Below are positions 34,401 to 48,000 of a stretch of 64,000 nucleotides of DNA, piece by piece. Both the position numbers and the translations under genes were made by a program. This DNA comes from Protopterus annectens (Eukaryota > Chordata > Ceratodontiformes > Protopteridae): contig NC_056745.1 of assembly GCF_019279795.1 (NCBI RefSeq), positions 1,487,544,851-1,487,608,850 on the forward strand, read 5' to 3'. Position 1 is the stretch's first letter, and every line of letters begins with the position of its first letter. A model generated the notes under the pieces. It searched no databases. It had not been told where the DNA came from and worked only from the letters and a program-made list of their open reading frames with translations.

Positions 34401-37400
34401 TTGGTTAAGTGACTTACTCAGAGACACAATGTTAGGTAATTTAACAATGTAACAGCTCCCAGCCAGGAGTACTGTTTGATTAAGTGACTTACTCAGAGCC
34501 ACACAGTTAGGTAATGTAACAATGAAACATCTTCATGCCCAGGAGCACTGTCTGGTTAAGTGACTTGCTCAGAGTCACACAAAAGGTAATATAACAATGT
34601 AACAGCTCCCAGCCCAGGAGCTCTGTCTGGTTAAGTGACTTAGAGTTACACAGTTAGGTAATGTAACAATGTAACAGCTCCCTGCCCAGGAGCACTGTCT
34701 GGTTAAGTGACTTACTCAGAGTTACACAGTTAGGTAATGTAACTCTGTAACAGCTCACAGCCCATGAGTGCTGTCTGGTTAAATGACTTACTCAGAGTGA
34801 CACAGCTAGGTAATATAACTATGTAACAGCTTCCAGCCCAGGATCACTGTCTGGTTAAGTGATATGCTCAGAGTTACACAGTTATGTAATGTAACAATAT
34901 AACATCTCCCAGCCCAGGAGCACTGTCTGGTTAAATGGCTTATTCAGAGTTGCACAGTTAGGTAATATAACAATGTAACAGCTCCCAGCGCAGGAGACTG
35001 TCTCATTAAGTGACTTGCTCAGAGATACACAGTTGGGTAATATAAAAATGTAACAGCTCCCAACCCAGGAGCAGTGTCTGTTTAAGTGGCATGCTCAGTC
35101 TTACACACTTAGGTAATGTAACAATGTAACAGCTCCCAGCCCAGGCACTGTCTGGTTAAGTGACTTACTCAGAGACACACAGTTAGGTAATGTAACAATG
35201 TAACAGCTCCCAGCCCAGGAGCACTGTCTGGGTAAGTGACATACTCTGAGTGACACAGTTAAGGTAATGTAACAATGTAACAGTTGCTAGCCCAGGAGCA
35301 CTGTCTGGTGAAGTGACATGCTCAGAGTTACACAGTTTGGTAAGGTAACAATGTAACAACTCCCAACCCAGGCCACTGACCAGTTAAATGATTTACTAAG
35401 AGTCACACAGTTAGGTAATGTAACAATGTAACAGCTCCCAGCCCAAGCACTGTCTGGTTAAGTGACTTACTGAGAGTCACACAGTCAGATAATGTAACAA
35501 TGTAACAGCTCCCAGCCCAGGACACTGTCCAGTTAAATAGTTACACAATTAAGCAATATAACAATGTGACAGCTCCCAACCCAGGAAAACTCTCTGATTA
35601 AGTGACTTACTCAGAGAGACAAAGTTAGGTAATTTAACAATGTAACAGCTCCCAGACCAATAGCACTGTCTGGTTAAGTGACTTGCTCAGAGTAACACAG
35701 TTAGGTAATCTAACAAAGTAACATCACCAAGCCCAGGACTGCTGTCTGGTTAAGTGACTTGCTCAGAGTCACACAATAAGGTAATATAACAATGTAACAG
35801 CTCCCAGCCCAGGAACACTGTCTGGTTAAGTGACTTACTCAGAGTTACACAGTTATGTAATGTAACTCTATAACAGCTCCCAGCCCTTGAGTGCTATCTG
35901 GTTAATTGACTTACTCAGAGTCACACAGTTAGGTAATATAACAATGTAACAGATTCCAGCCCAGGATCACTGTCTGGTTAAGTGACATGCTCAGAGTTAC
36001 ACAGTTAGGTAATGTAACAATATAACACCTCCGAGCCCAGGAGTACTGTCTGGATAAATGGCTTACTCAGAGTTACACAGTTAGGTAATATAAAAATGTA
36101 ACAGCTCCCAGCCCAGGAGCAGTGTCTGGTTAAGTTATTTACTCAGAGTCACACAGTTGTGTAATATAACAGTGTAACAGCTCCCAGCCCAGGCACTGTC
36201 TGGTTAAGTGTCTTAGTCAGAGTTGCACAGTTTGGTAATGTAACAATGTAACAGCTCCCAGCCCGGGAGCATTGTCTTGTTAAGTGACTTACTCAGAGTT
36301 ACACAGTTAGGTAATGTAACAATGTTACAGCTCCCAGCCCAGGAGCACTGTCTGGTTAAGTGACTTACTCAGAGACACACAGGTAGGTAATGTAACAATG
36401 TAACAGCTTCCAGCCCAGGCGTGCTGTCTGGTTAAGTTACTTACTTATAGTCAAACAGTTAGGTAATATAACAATGTAACAGCTCCCAGCCCAGGAGTAC
36501 TGTCTGGTTAAGTGACATGCTCAGAGTCACACAGTTATGTAATGTAACAATGTAACAGCTCCCAGCCCAGGAGAACAGCCAGGTTAAGTGACTTGCTCAG
36601 AGTCACATATTTAGGAAATGTAACAATGTAACATCTCCTAGCCCAGGAGCACTGTCTGGTTAAGTGACATGCTGAGAGTCACACAGTTAGGCAATGTAAC
36701 AATGAACCAGCTCCCAGCCCAGGAGTGCTGTCTCGTTAAGTGACATGCTCATTGTCACAATGTTAGGTAAGGTAACAATGTAACAGCTCCCAGCCCAGGA
36801 GTAATATCAGGTTAAGTGACATGCTCAGAGTTACACAGTTAGGTAATGTAAGAATGTAACAGCTCCCCGGCCTGGACTGCTTTCTGGTTAAGTGACATGC
36901 TGAGAATCACACAGTTAGGTAATGGAACAATGTAACAGCTCCCAGCCCAGGCACTGTTTGGTGAAGTGACTTGCTCTGAGCCACACAGTTAGTTAATATA
37001 ACAATGTAACAGCTCCCAGCCCAGGAGAGGTGTCTGGTTAAGTGACAATCTAAGAGTCACACACTTAGGTAATGTAATAATGTAACATCTCCCAGCCCAG
37101 GAGAACTGTCAGGTTAAGTGACATGCTTAGAGTTGCACTGTCAGGTAATGTAACATTGTAACATCTCCCAGCTTGGAACACTGTCTGGTTAAGTGACTTA
37201 CTCAGAGTCACACATTTAGGTAATGTAAGTAACAATGTAACAGCTCCCAGCTTAGGAGTTTACTGTCTGGTTAAGTGACATGTTCATAGTCACACAGTTA
37301 GGTAATATAACAATGTAACATCTCCCAGCCCATGAGCTCTGTCTGATTAAGTGGCTTGGAGTTACACAGTTAGGTAATGTTACAATGTAACAGCTACCCG

Positions 37401-38639
37401 CGAGAGAGCACTGTCTTGTTATGTGACTTACTCAGAGACAAACAGTTAGGTACTGTAACAATTTAACATCTCCCAGGCCAGGATTCTGCCTGGTTAAGTG
37501 ACATGCTCAGAGTCACACAGCTAGGTAACGTAACAATGTAACAGCTCTCAGCCCAGGAGCACTGTCTGGTTAAGTGACATGCTCAAAGTCTCACAGTTAG
37601 GTAATGTAACAATGTAACAGCTCCCAACCCAGGCACTGTCTAGTTAAGTGACTTGCTCAGAGTTAAACAGTTAGATAATGTAACAATGTAACAACTCCCA
37701 GCCCAGGAGTACTGTCTGGTTAAGTGACATGCTCAGAGTTACACAGTTAGATAATGTAACAATGTAACAGCTTCCAGCCCAAAAGTGCTTTCTGTTTACG
37801 TGACATGCTCAGAGTTTCACAGTTAGGTAATGTAAGAATGTAAGAGCTCCAGCCGAGGAGCACTGTTTGGTTAAGTGACATGCTTAGAGTCACACAGTTG
37901 GTTAATGTAACAATGGTGAAGTGACTTACTAAGAGTTATACAGTTAAGTAATGTAACAATATAACAGCTGCCAGCCCTGGAGCACTTTCTGTTTATGTGC
38001 CTTACTCAGAGTCACACAGTTAGGTAATATAACAATGTAACAGCTCCCAGCCCAGGAGAACTGTCTGGATAAGTGACCTGGTCAGATTTACACAGTTAGA
38101 TAATGTAACAATGTAACAGCTCCCAGCCCAGGAGCACTGTTTGATTAAGTGAAATGCTCAGAGTCAAACAGTTAGGTAATGTATCAATGTAACAGCTCCC
38201 AGCCTAGGAGCAATGTCTGGTTAAGTGACATGCTCAGATTTACACAGTTAGGTAATGTAACAATGTAACAGCTCCCAGCCCAGGAGAACTGTTTGGTTAA
38301 TTGACTTACTCAGAATCACACAGTTAGGTAATGTAACAATATAATAGCTCCCAGGCCAGGAGTGCTGTCTGGGTAAGTGACATGCTCAGAGTCACACAGT
38401 TAGGTAATCTAACAATGTAACAGCTCCCAGCCCAGGAGCACTGCCTTGTTAAGTGACTTGCTCAGAGTTACACAGTTAGGTAATTTAACAATGTAACAGC
38501 TCCAATCCCTGGAACATTGTCTGGTTAAGTGACTCACTCAGAATTACAAATTTAAGTAATGTAATAATGAATGTAACAGCTCCCAGCCCAGGAATACCGT
38601 CTGGTTAAGTGACATGCTCAGAGTCACACAGTTAGGTAA

Positions 38640-39760
38640 TGTAACAATGTAACAGCTCCCAGCCCAGTAGCACTGTCTGGTTAAGTGACTTACTTGGAGT
38701 TACACAGTTATGTAATGTAACAATGTAACAGCTCCCAGCTCAGGAGCACTGTCTGGTTAAGTGACATGCTCTGAGTTACACAGTTAGGTAATGTAACAAT
38801 GTATCAGCTCCTAGCCCGGGAGCACTGTCTGGTTAAGTGACATGCTCTGAGTTACACAGTTAGGTAATGTAACAATGTATCAGCTCCCAGCCCAGGAGCA
38901 CTGTCTGGTTAAGTGACATGCTCTGAGTTACACAGTTAGGTAATGTAACAATGCATCAGCTCCCAGCCCGGGAACACTGTCTGGTTAAGTGACTTGCTCT
39001 GAGTTACACAGTTAGGTAATGTAACAATGTATCAGCTCCCAGCCCAGGAGCACTGTCTGGTTAAGTGACATGCTCTGAGTTACACAGTTAGGTAATGTAA
39101 CAATGTATCAGCTCCTAGCCCGGGAGCACTGTCTGGTTAAGTGACATGCTCTGAGTTACACAGTTAGGTAATGTAACAATGTAACAGCTCCCAGCCCAGT
39201 AGCACTGTCTGGTTAAGTGACTTACTTGGAGTTACACAGTTATGTAATGTAACAATGTAACAGCTCCCAGCTCAGGAGCACTGTCTGGTTAAGTGACATG
39301 CTCTGAGTTACACAGTTAGGTAATGTAACAATGTATCAGCTCCTAGCCCGGGAGCACTGTCTGGTTAAGTGACATGCTCTGAGTTACACAGTTAGGTAAT
39401 GTAACAATGTATCAGCTCCCAGCCCAGGAGCACTGTCTGGTTAAGTGACATGCTCTGAGTTACACAGTTAGGTAATGTAACAATGCATCAGCTCCCAGCC
39501 CGGGAACACTGTCTGGTTAAGTGACTTGCTCTGAGTTACACAGTTAGGTAATGTAACAATGTATCAGCTCCCAGCCCAGGAGCACTGTCTGGTTAAGTGA
39601 CATGCTCTGAGTTACACAGTTAGGTAATGTAACAATGTATCAGCTCCTAGCCCAGGAGCACTGTCTGGTTAAGTGACATGCTCTGAGTTACACAGTTAGG
39701 TAATGTAACAATGTATCAGCTCCCAGCCCAGGAGCACTGTCTGGTTAAGTGACATGCTCA
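38640..39760. repeat. About 530-bp (seven-unit) higher-order repeat and near-identical run
   Basis: A unit reading CAGCCCAGTAGCACTGTCTG followed by ACTTACTTGGAGTTACACAG is found near 38,660 and 39,192, about 531 bp apart. Between and after them, units with GTATCAGCTCC and GACATGCTCTGAGTTACACA follow in matching order. Neighbouring units here are almost identical, which marks this as the most recently homogenised part of the array. Confidence 0.85.
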
Positions 39761-42700
39761 GAGTCACACAGTTAGGTTATGTGACCATGTAACAGCTCCC
39801 AGCCCAGGAGCACTGTCTGGGTAACTGACATGCTCAGAGCCACTCAGTTAGGTAATGAAACAATGTAACAGCATCCAGCCCAGAAGCACTGTCTGGTTAA
39901 GTGACTTACTCAGAGTCACAGAGTTAGGTAATGTGACAATGTAACAGCTCCCAGCCCAGGAGCACTGTCTGGTTAAGTGACATGCTCAGAGTTACACAGT
40001 TAGGTAGTGTAATAGTGTAACAGCTCAGCCCAGAAGCACTGTCTGGTTAATTGACTTACTCAGAGTCACACAGTTAGGTAATGTAACAATGTAACAGCTA
40101 CCATTCCAGGAGTGATGTCTGGTTAATTGACATGCTCAGAGTCACAAAGTTAGGTAATGTAACAATGTAATTTGTCCCAGCCCAGAGCACTGTCTCGTTA
40201 AATGACATGCTCAGAGTCACACAGTTAGGTAATGTAACAATATAACAGCTCCCAGAACAAGAGCAGAGTCTGGTTAAGTGACTTACTCAGAGTCGTACAG
40301 TTAGGTAATGTAACAAAGTAACTGCTCTCAGCCCAGGAGCACTGTCTAGTTAAGAGACTTAGTCAGAGTTACACAGTTAGGTAATGTAACAATGTAACAG
40401 CTCCCAGCCCAGGAGCGCTGTTGGGTTAAGTGACATGCTCAGAGTCACACAGGTAGTTGATGTAACAATGTAACAGCTCCCGGCACATAAGCACTGTCTG
40501 GTTAAGTGAGTTACTCAGAGTCAATCAGTTAGGTTATGTAACAATGCAACAGCTCTCAGCCCAGGACCACTGTTTGGTTAAGTGACTTACTCAGAATCAC
40601 ACAGTTAGGTAATGTAACAATATAACAGCTCCCAGGCCAGGAGTGCTGTCTGGGTAAGTGACGTGCTCAGAGTCACACAGTTAGGTAATGTAACAATATA
40701 ACAGTTCCCAGCCCAGGAGCACTGCCTTGTTAAGTGACTTGCTCAGAGTTACACAGTTAGGTAATTTAACAATATAACAGCTCCAATCCCTGGAGCATTG
40801 TCTGGTTAAGTGACTTACTCAGAATTACAAATTTAAGTAATGTAATAATGAATGTAACAGCTCCCAGCCCAGGAGTACCGTCTGGTTAAGTGACATGCTC
40901 AGAGTCACACAGTTAGGTAATGTAACAATGTAACAGCTCCCAGCCCAGTAGCACTGTCTGGTTAAGTGACTTACTTGGGGTTACACGGTTATGTAATGTA
41001 ACAATGTAGCAGCTCCCCACCCAGGAACACTGTCTGGTTAAGTGACATGCTCTGAGTTACAGTTAGGTAATGTAACAATGTATCAGCTCCCAGCCCAGGA
41101 GCACTGTCTGGTTAAGTGCTATGCTCAGAGTCACACAGTTAGGTAATGTGACCATGTAACAGCTCCCAGCACAGGAGCACTGTCTGGTTAGCTGACATGC
41201 TCAGAGTCACTCAGTTAGGTAATGAAATAATGTAACAGCATCCAGCCCAGAAGCACTGTCTGGTTAAGTGACTTACTCCGAGTCATAGAGTTAGGTAATG
41301 TGACAATGTAACAGCTACCATTCCAGGAGTGATGTCTGGTTAAGTGACATGCTCAGAGTCGCAAAGTTAGGTAATGCAACAATGTAATTGCTCCCAGCCC
41401 AGAGCACTGTCTCATTAAATGACATGCTCAGAATCACACAGTTAGGTAATGTAACAATGTAACAGCTCCCAGAACAAGAGCAGTGCCTGGTTAAGTAACT
41501 TACTCAGAGGCATACAGTAAGGTAATGTAACAATGTAACTGCTCTCAGCCCAGGAGCACTGTCTAGTTAAGAGACTTAGTCAGAGTTACACAGTTAGGTA
41601 ATGTAACAATGTAACAGCTCCCAGCCCAGGAGTGCTGTCGGGTTAAGTGACATGCTCAGAGTCACACAGTTAGGTAATGTAACAATTTAACAGCTCCCAG
41701 CCCAGTAGCACTGTCTGGTTAAGTGACTTACTTGGGGTTACACAGTTATGTAATGTAACAATATAGCAGCTCCCCACCCTGGAACACTGTCTGGTTAAGT
41801 GACATGCTCTGAGTTACAGTTAGGTAATGTAACAATGTATCAGCTCCCAGCCCAGGAGCACTGTCTGGTTAAGTGCTATGCTCAGAGTCACACAGTTATG
41901 TAATGTGACCATGTAACAGCTCCCAGCCCAGGAGCACTGTCTGGTTAACTGACATGCTCAGAGTCACTCAGGTAATGAAATAATGTAACAGCATCCAGCC
42001 TAGAAGCACTGTTTGGTTAAGTGACTTACTCAGAGTCACAGAGTTAGGTAATGTGACAATGTAACAGCTCCCAGTCCAGGAGCACTGTCTGGTTAAGTGA
42101 CATGCTCAGAGTTACACAGTTAGGTAGTGTAATAGTCTAACAGCTCCCAGCCCAGAAACACTGTCTGGTTAAGTGACTTACTCAGAGTCACACAGTTAGG
42201 TAATGTAACAATGTAAGAGCTACCATTCCAGGAGTGATATCTGGTTAAGTGACATGCTCAGAGTCACACAGTTTGGTAATGTAACAATGTAACAGCTCCC
42301 AGAACAAGAGCAGTGTCTGGTTAAGTGACTTACTCAGAGTCATACAGTTAGGTAATGTAACAATGTAACAGCTCCCAGCCCAGGAGCACTGTCGGGTTAA
42401 GTGACATGCTCAGAGTCACACAGGTAGGTGATGTAACAATGTAACAGCTCCCGGCACATAAGCACTGTCTGGTTAAGTGAGTTACTCAGAGTCAGTCAGT
42501 TAGGTTATGTAACAATGTAACAGCTCCAATCCCTGGAGCATTGTCTGGTTAAGTGACTTACTCAGAATTACAAATTTAAGTAATGTAACAATGTAACAGC
42601 TCCCAGCCCAGGAGTACTGTCTGGGTAAGTGACATGCTCAGAATCACACAGTTAGGTAATGTAACAATGTAACAGCTCCAAGCCCAGTAGCACTGTCTGG

Positions 42701-44930
42701 TTAAGTGACTTACTTAGAGTTACACAGTTATGTAATGTAACAATGTAACAGCTCCCCGCCCGGGAGCACTGTCTGGTTAAGTGCTATGCTCAGAGTCACA
42801 CAGTTAGGTAATGTGACCATGTAACAGCTCCCAGCCCGGGAGCACTGTCTGGTTAACTGACATGCTCCGAGTCACTCAGTTAGGTAATGAAACAATGTAA
42901 CAGCATCCAGCCCAGAAGCACTGTCTGGTTAAGTGACTTACTCAGAGTCATACAGTTAGGTAATGTAACAATGCAACTGCTCCCAGCCCAGGAGTGCTGT
43001 CTGGTTAAGTGACATGCTCAGAGTCACACAGGTTGGTGATGTAAGAATGTAACAGCTCCCGGCACATAAGCACTGTCTGGTTAAGTGACTTACTCAGAGT
43101 TACACAGTTAGGTAATTTAACAATTTAACAGCTCCCAGCCCAAGAGTGATGTCTGGTTAAATGACATGCTCAGAGTGACACAGTTAGGTAATGTAACAAT
43201 GTAACAGCTCTCAGCCCAGGCAGTGTCTGGTTAAGAGACTTACTCAGAGTTACACACTTAGGTAATGTAACAATGTAACATCTCCCAGCCCGGGAGCACT
43301 GTCTGGTTAAGTGACTAACTCAGAGTTACACAGTTAGGTAATGTAACATTGTAACATCCCCCAGCCCAGGAGTGCTGTCTGGTTAAGTGACATGCTCAGA
43401 GTCACACAGTTAGATAATGTAACAATGTATCAGCTCCCAGCCCAGGCAGTGTCTGTTTAAGTGACATGCTCTAAGTTACATAATTAGATAACGTAACAAT
43501 GTAATGGCTCCCAGCCCAGGAGCACTGTCTGGTTAACTGACCTACTCAGAGTTACACAGTTAGGTAATGTAACAATGTAACATCCCCCAGCCCAGGAGTG
43601 CTGTCTGGTTAAGTGACATGCTCAGAGTCATGCAGTTAGATAATGTAACAATGTAACAGCTCCCAGCCCACGCAGTGTCTGGTTAAGTGATGTGCTCAGA
43701 GTCACACAGTTAGGTAATGTAACAATGTAACAGCTCCCAGCCCAGGCAGTGTCTGGTTAAGTGACATGCTCAGAGTCACACAGTTAGATAATATAACAAT
43801 ATAACAGCTCCCATCCCAGGCAGTGTCTGGTTAAGTGACTTACTCAGAGTTACACTATTAGGTAATGTAACAATGTAAGAGCTCCCAGCCCAGGAGCACA
43901 GTCTGATTAAGTGACTTACACCGAGTTACACATTTAGGTAATGTAACAATGTAACAGCTCCCAGCCAAGGAGTGCTGTCTGTTTAAGTGACTTACTCAGA
44001 GTTACACAATTAGGTAATGTAAAAATGTAACAGCTTCCGCCCAGGAGCACAGTCTGGTTAAGTGACTTACTCTGAGTTACACAGTTACACTGTTAGGTAA
44101 TGTAACAATGTAACTGCACCCAGCCTAGGAGTACTGTCTGGTTAAGTGACATGCTCAGCGTCACACAGTTAGGTAATGTAACAATGTAACAGCTCCCTGC
44201 CCAGGCAGTGTCTTGGTAAGAGACTTACTCAGACACAGTTAGGTAATCTAACAATGTAACAGCTTCCAGCCAGGAGCACTGTCTAGTTAAGTGACTTACT
44301 CGGAGTTAAACAGTTAGGTTATGTAACAGTTTAACAGCTCCCAGCCCAGGAGCACTGTCTGGTTAACTGACTTACTCAGAGTTACTCAGTTAGGTAATGT
44401 AACAATGTAACAGCTCCCAGCCCAGGAGTGCTGTCTGGTTTTGTGACTTGCTCAGAGTTACACAGTTAGGTAATGTAACAGTGTAACAGCTCCAAGCCCA
44501 GGAGTGCTGTCTGGTTAAGTGACGTGCTCAGAGTAACACAGTTACTTAATGTAACAATGTAACAGCTCCCAGCCTAGACAGTGTCTGGTTAAGTGACATG
44601 CTCAGATTTACACAGTTAGGTACTGTAACAATGTAATAGCTCCCAGCCCAGGAGCTCTGTCTGGTTAAGTAATTTACTCAGAGTTACACAGTTAGGTAAT
44701 GTAACAATGTTACAGCTCCCAACCCAGGAGCAGTGTCTGTTTAAGTGACATGCTCAGAATCACACAGTTAGGTAATGTTACAATGTAACAGCTCCCAGCC
44801 CAGGAGCACTGTCTTGTTAAGTAACATGCTCAGAGTTACACAGTTAGGTAATCTAGCAGTGTAATAGCTCCCAGACCAGACAGGCAGTGTCTGGTTAAGT
44901 GACTTGCTCAGAGTCACACAGTTACGCAAT

Positions 44931-45020
44931 GGAGGCTGTGGGAATCAAACCTTTGCACCACCAGACCACAGGAAATAGCTTGTTAACAGTGTTGTAATCC
45001 TCTAAGCCAACTACCACACA
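44931..45020 (-). mobile_element. tRNA-like head of a MIR-like CORE-SINE at the satellite edge
   Basis: On the minus strand the B box GGTTTGATTCC is at 44,941-44,951 and a plausible A box TGGCTTAGAGG at 44,999-45,009 (58 bases apart, longer than the usual 44). After the B box come 19 bases and then CTGTGTGACTCTGAGCAAG, the start of the satellite unit. In mammalian MIR the B box GGTTCGAATCC is also followed by 19 bases and then CTGTGTGACCTTGGGCAAG. The same order, spacing and core sequence indicate a CORE-SINE whose core is the satellite unit. The MIR consensus is recalled, not searched. The A box and the outer 5' end are less sure. Confidence 0.75.
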
Positions 45021-48000
45021 ATGCAAATGTACTAGTGGAAGAGAGTTGGTGATGCTGAAGGTGTGCTTCTAGACTGTGCTAAAGACATAAGGTAACACCA
45101 ATTGCATTCCCTACAGAGATGTAGGACAGTGTATTGAGTATGACACCTACATTCAGGTCTTCACCTGGCATCAAGATCCTTTCCGTCTCCCAGATAAGGC
45201 CAAATGTAACTCCTCCACTGTTGCCAGGGTGGTCTGAGATGGTGAACCCCCATCCATGCTCATCCTCCCTTGCATTACAGCAGGAGTCTTCTGATCAGCA
45301 TACAGGATCATGTTGGTGACCCTGTAATGCATGTGATTGGCCTCCATGTTGTGGCCACCAAAGCATTCATGTCCACAAGCAGTGAATGCCACACAGAGTC
45401 TAAGGAGGCCTTGTTGCTCTTAATGGTTTCCAATATCCACTGTCTATGCTGTCAGAGAGCCTGGAATATGTCTTCTGTCTCTGCCTGTGAAACCTTTTCT
45501 AGGCACTTCCTGTCCTTAAGCACCATGTATCAGTCTATAAATGTGGACATACAACAGAGGTCAGTGTGTGGCAATAGTTGTGGTGCTCAAACATCCAGGT
45601 GGCAGCTGCACTTCTATGAGGTAACATACCTAGTGTATCTCAGTATTACAGGACATATCCTCCTAGCTTTCCAGTAAGGCAGCATGGGGATGAACGGTGG
45701 TCTGACATGCACCCTGTTATCATCCTACAGTTATCTGTGCTCAATAAACCATGGCTATTGCATTGTCCGCACATTCACTTCTGCCCAGTATCTGTTAACC
45801 TGTATGTCACTCCCACCTTAACTTGCCAACTACATTCCCTAACTTATCCACATATGCAACAGTGTGCATTGCAACATATATCCTCTCTTCTCTGAGCTAC
45901 ATACCAAATGTCATAGTGCACCTTACACAGCCCCATAGCCAATGTCTTGGTCAACTAGTGCTACCTCTACCTGAACCCTGTTCTCAGTCATCTATCATTA
46001 AAACTTTCTCTGTGTTTCTCACAAACCTGTAAACAGCTGGCTTTAGAGCCACACCCCCCCCCACACAAAATCAAGCATTTATTCATGCATTCTTTTCTCA
46101 TGTCTACTGTCTGTGTATCTTTACCCCCTCACATTACACCAACTGTAATATGTTGATCGCTGTAAAGTGATGCAGACCTTCATCACAAACCTCCCCATCT
46201 CTCTGTCAGCAGGTCAACATGTGTAGTGACCTCCCTCCAACAACAACAAAATAGCAGTACTATAATCCAGACCCAGAGTCACTCTCCCTCTTGCCACTGT
46301 CTTGTGTACCCTTACCACACCAGCCATAGAATGGTCATCTCCTATGTAGATTGAAAGGAATGCCCAGAAATAGAAACCATTTACCATTCTATCAACACCC
46401 CATTGAGTGATGAGCACTGCAAAGGCGAGGACTGTTTTTATCATGAATTTCAAGGATCGTAGTTTGATAGTTATGGTTATGAGGCAATTTAGGGTAAATG
46501 CCTCTGAAGTGTGCATTTAATTAACTGAGTTCCAGCCTTAGATCACCCAGTGAGGTTCATGCCTGTCTGTGCACATGCAGAGAGAACTCTGAACTGCACT
46601 GTACTTGTCCAGGCAGATCTACAGCTTCTACAAGGCCAGTGGATTCTTATTCAGTCTCACAACCCCTGTGGATGCTGTGCCACAATCACAAACTCTAATA
46701 TGAGTTGTAAAGAGACCATATCTTTAGCCCAGTGTATTCATTCTCATTTAGAGTACCCAGGCATGTTTGTTAAAGCACAACTATATGGTGGTATTTGACT
46801 CTAACATGCCACCTTAATGGCCTAGCTATGCCTGGGACCAGACACCTTTGATGTGCACTGGTGCCACTCTGGTACCATTTACATCTATATGACAACCTAT
46901 GAAGTGGCCTGGCTTTTGAGGATGCTGTGTTTGTGTATGGGGGGGGTGGAGGGCAGATAGAGTACACCTGCCCCTGGGGGTATAACATATGTTTTATGCC
47001 AACTGGGAACTTGGAAAAACTAATAGGGTAAGATTAGCATATTTAAATTAATGGTGTCCCTAAGCTCATTTTATATGCTCAGAAGTGGTACAGAGTTTTA
47101 ACGAGCATAGAATCACACCCGTTAGAGAAGCAGATTGGGTCAGAACTAGGGTTAAGAACTGCATGTGGAAATTAATGGGGGGGGTTGCTGTAATTTATAT
47201 TGCACACCCCACCATAAAGACCATCTTGCCTGAAATGTACCATGAACCCAGGGTTTACTTGCTAAAGAGAATGGCAGAATTTTACACTGACTTGAGAGTA
47301 GATTTACATAGTGTATAAGGAGATGTGCTTGGTAGAAGGGGGGGGGGATTCTCCATTCCATTTGGTGGCAGAAGACAGGATAAGTAAGGGAGATGTAAGT
47401 AGGTGGGGGTGACAGTTTTGATACGTCTTAGCTTACCCTCCCACAGAGCAGGTGGGTAAGGGAGAGTGTACTGACTTATTAGCCAATTCTCCCTTGGAAG
47501 ATTATAAGATGGCCTGTGTTGGAAGAATATATGGGTTTGAAGTTGTGATGTTTAATAATCCGAGATATTGGCAGCACTTCCTCTCTGTGGTGCTGGGGGC
47601 TGATTATTCAAACTGTTGCCTTAAAGATCTGCCTGAGAATGACAGTTTAGCATTATATATAATTTGTCAGTGTAATTAGCAATAAACATAAGCATGTGAC
47701 CATTTTCTTCCATTCCATCTGTCAGTATCTTTATTGGAATTGAAAATGTGTAGCTATGTATTTAATATGAAGTTTAGAATGTGTTTTAACAATGGTAAAG
47801 TAGAAACTGGACAGAAGACAAATGACCAAGAAAAAAGATGGTAAGGATGGTCCCCATGGACCTCCTGTTTACTGGCCCAGCCCTCAGTACCCACTGTCCA
47901 TGCTGGGACTACAAGCTACTCTCCAACCCCACTGGACTTTCTCCATTTCTGCTGGGGCTGATCATGGATCCTTAAAGTGTTGTGGGGTCTTGGCTCATAT

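Larger units (their letters stand above)
27195..44930. repeat. 76-bp satellite, fourth and longest segment
   Basis: About 230 units in the same orientation, unbroken for 17.7 kb. It includes six-unit and seven-unit higher-order repeats (next entries) and longer recurring blocks. Examples are a unit with ATGGCTTATTCAGAGTTGCA at about 29,450, 31,486, 33,068 and 34,935, and blocks of roughly 1.2 kb recurring between about 39,780 and 42,960. Units near the right end often read GACATGCTCAGAGTCACACA. The array ends by running directly into the SINE head at 44,931. Confidence 0.97.

Noticed and set aside
45171-46516. Several 70-135 codon frames between the satellite and the 56-bp minisatellite
   Set aside because: They overlap on both strands, lack recognisable domains and look like chance frames.
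47085-47679. Frames at 47,085-47,318 and 47,452-47,679 as exons of an unknown gene
   Set aside because: No paired splice sites, no family features and no supporting neighbour; nothing beyond open length.
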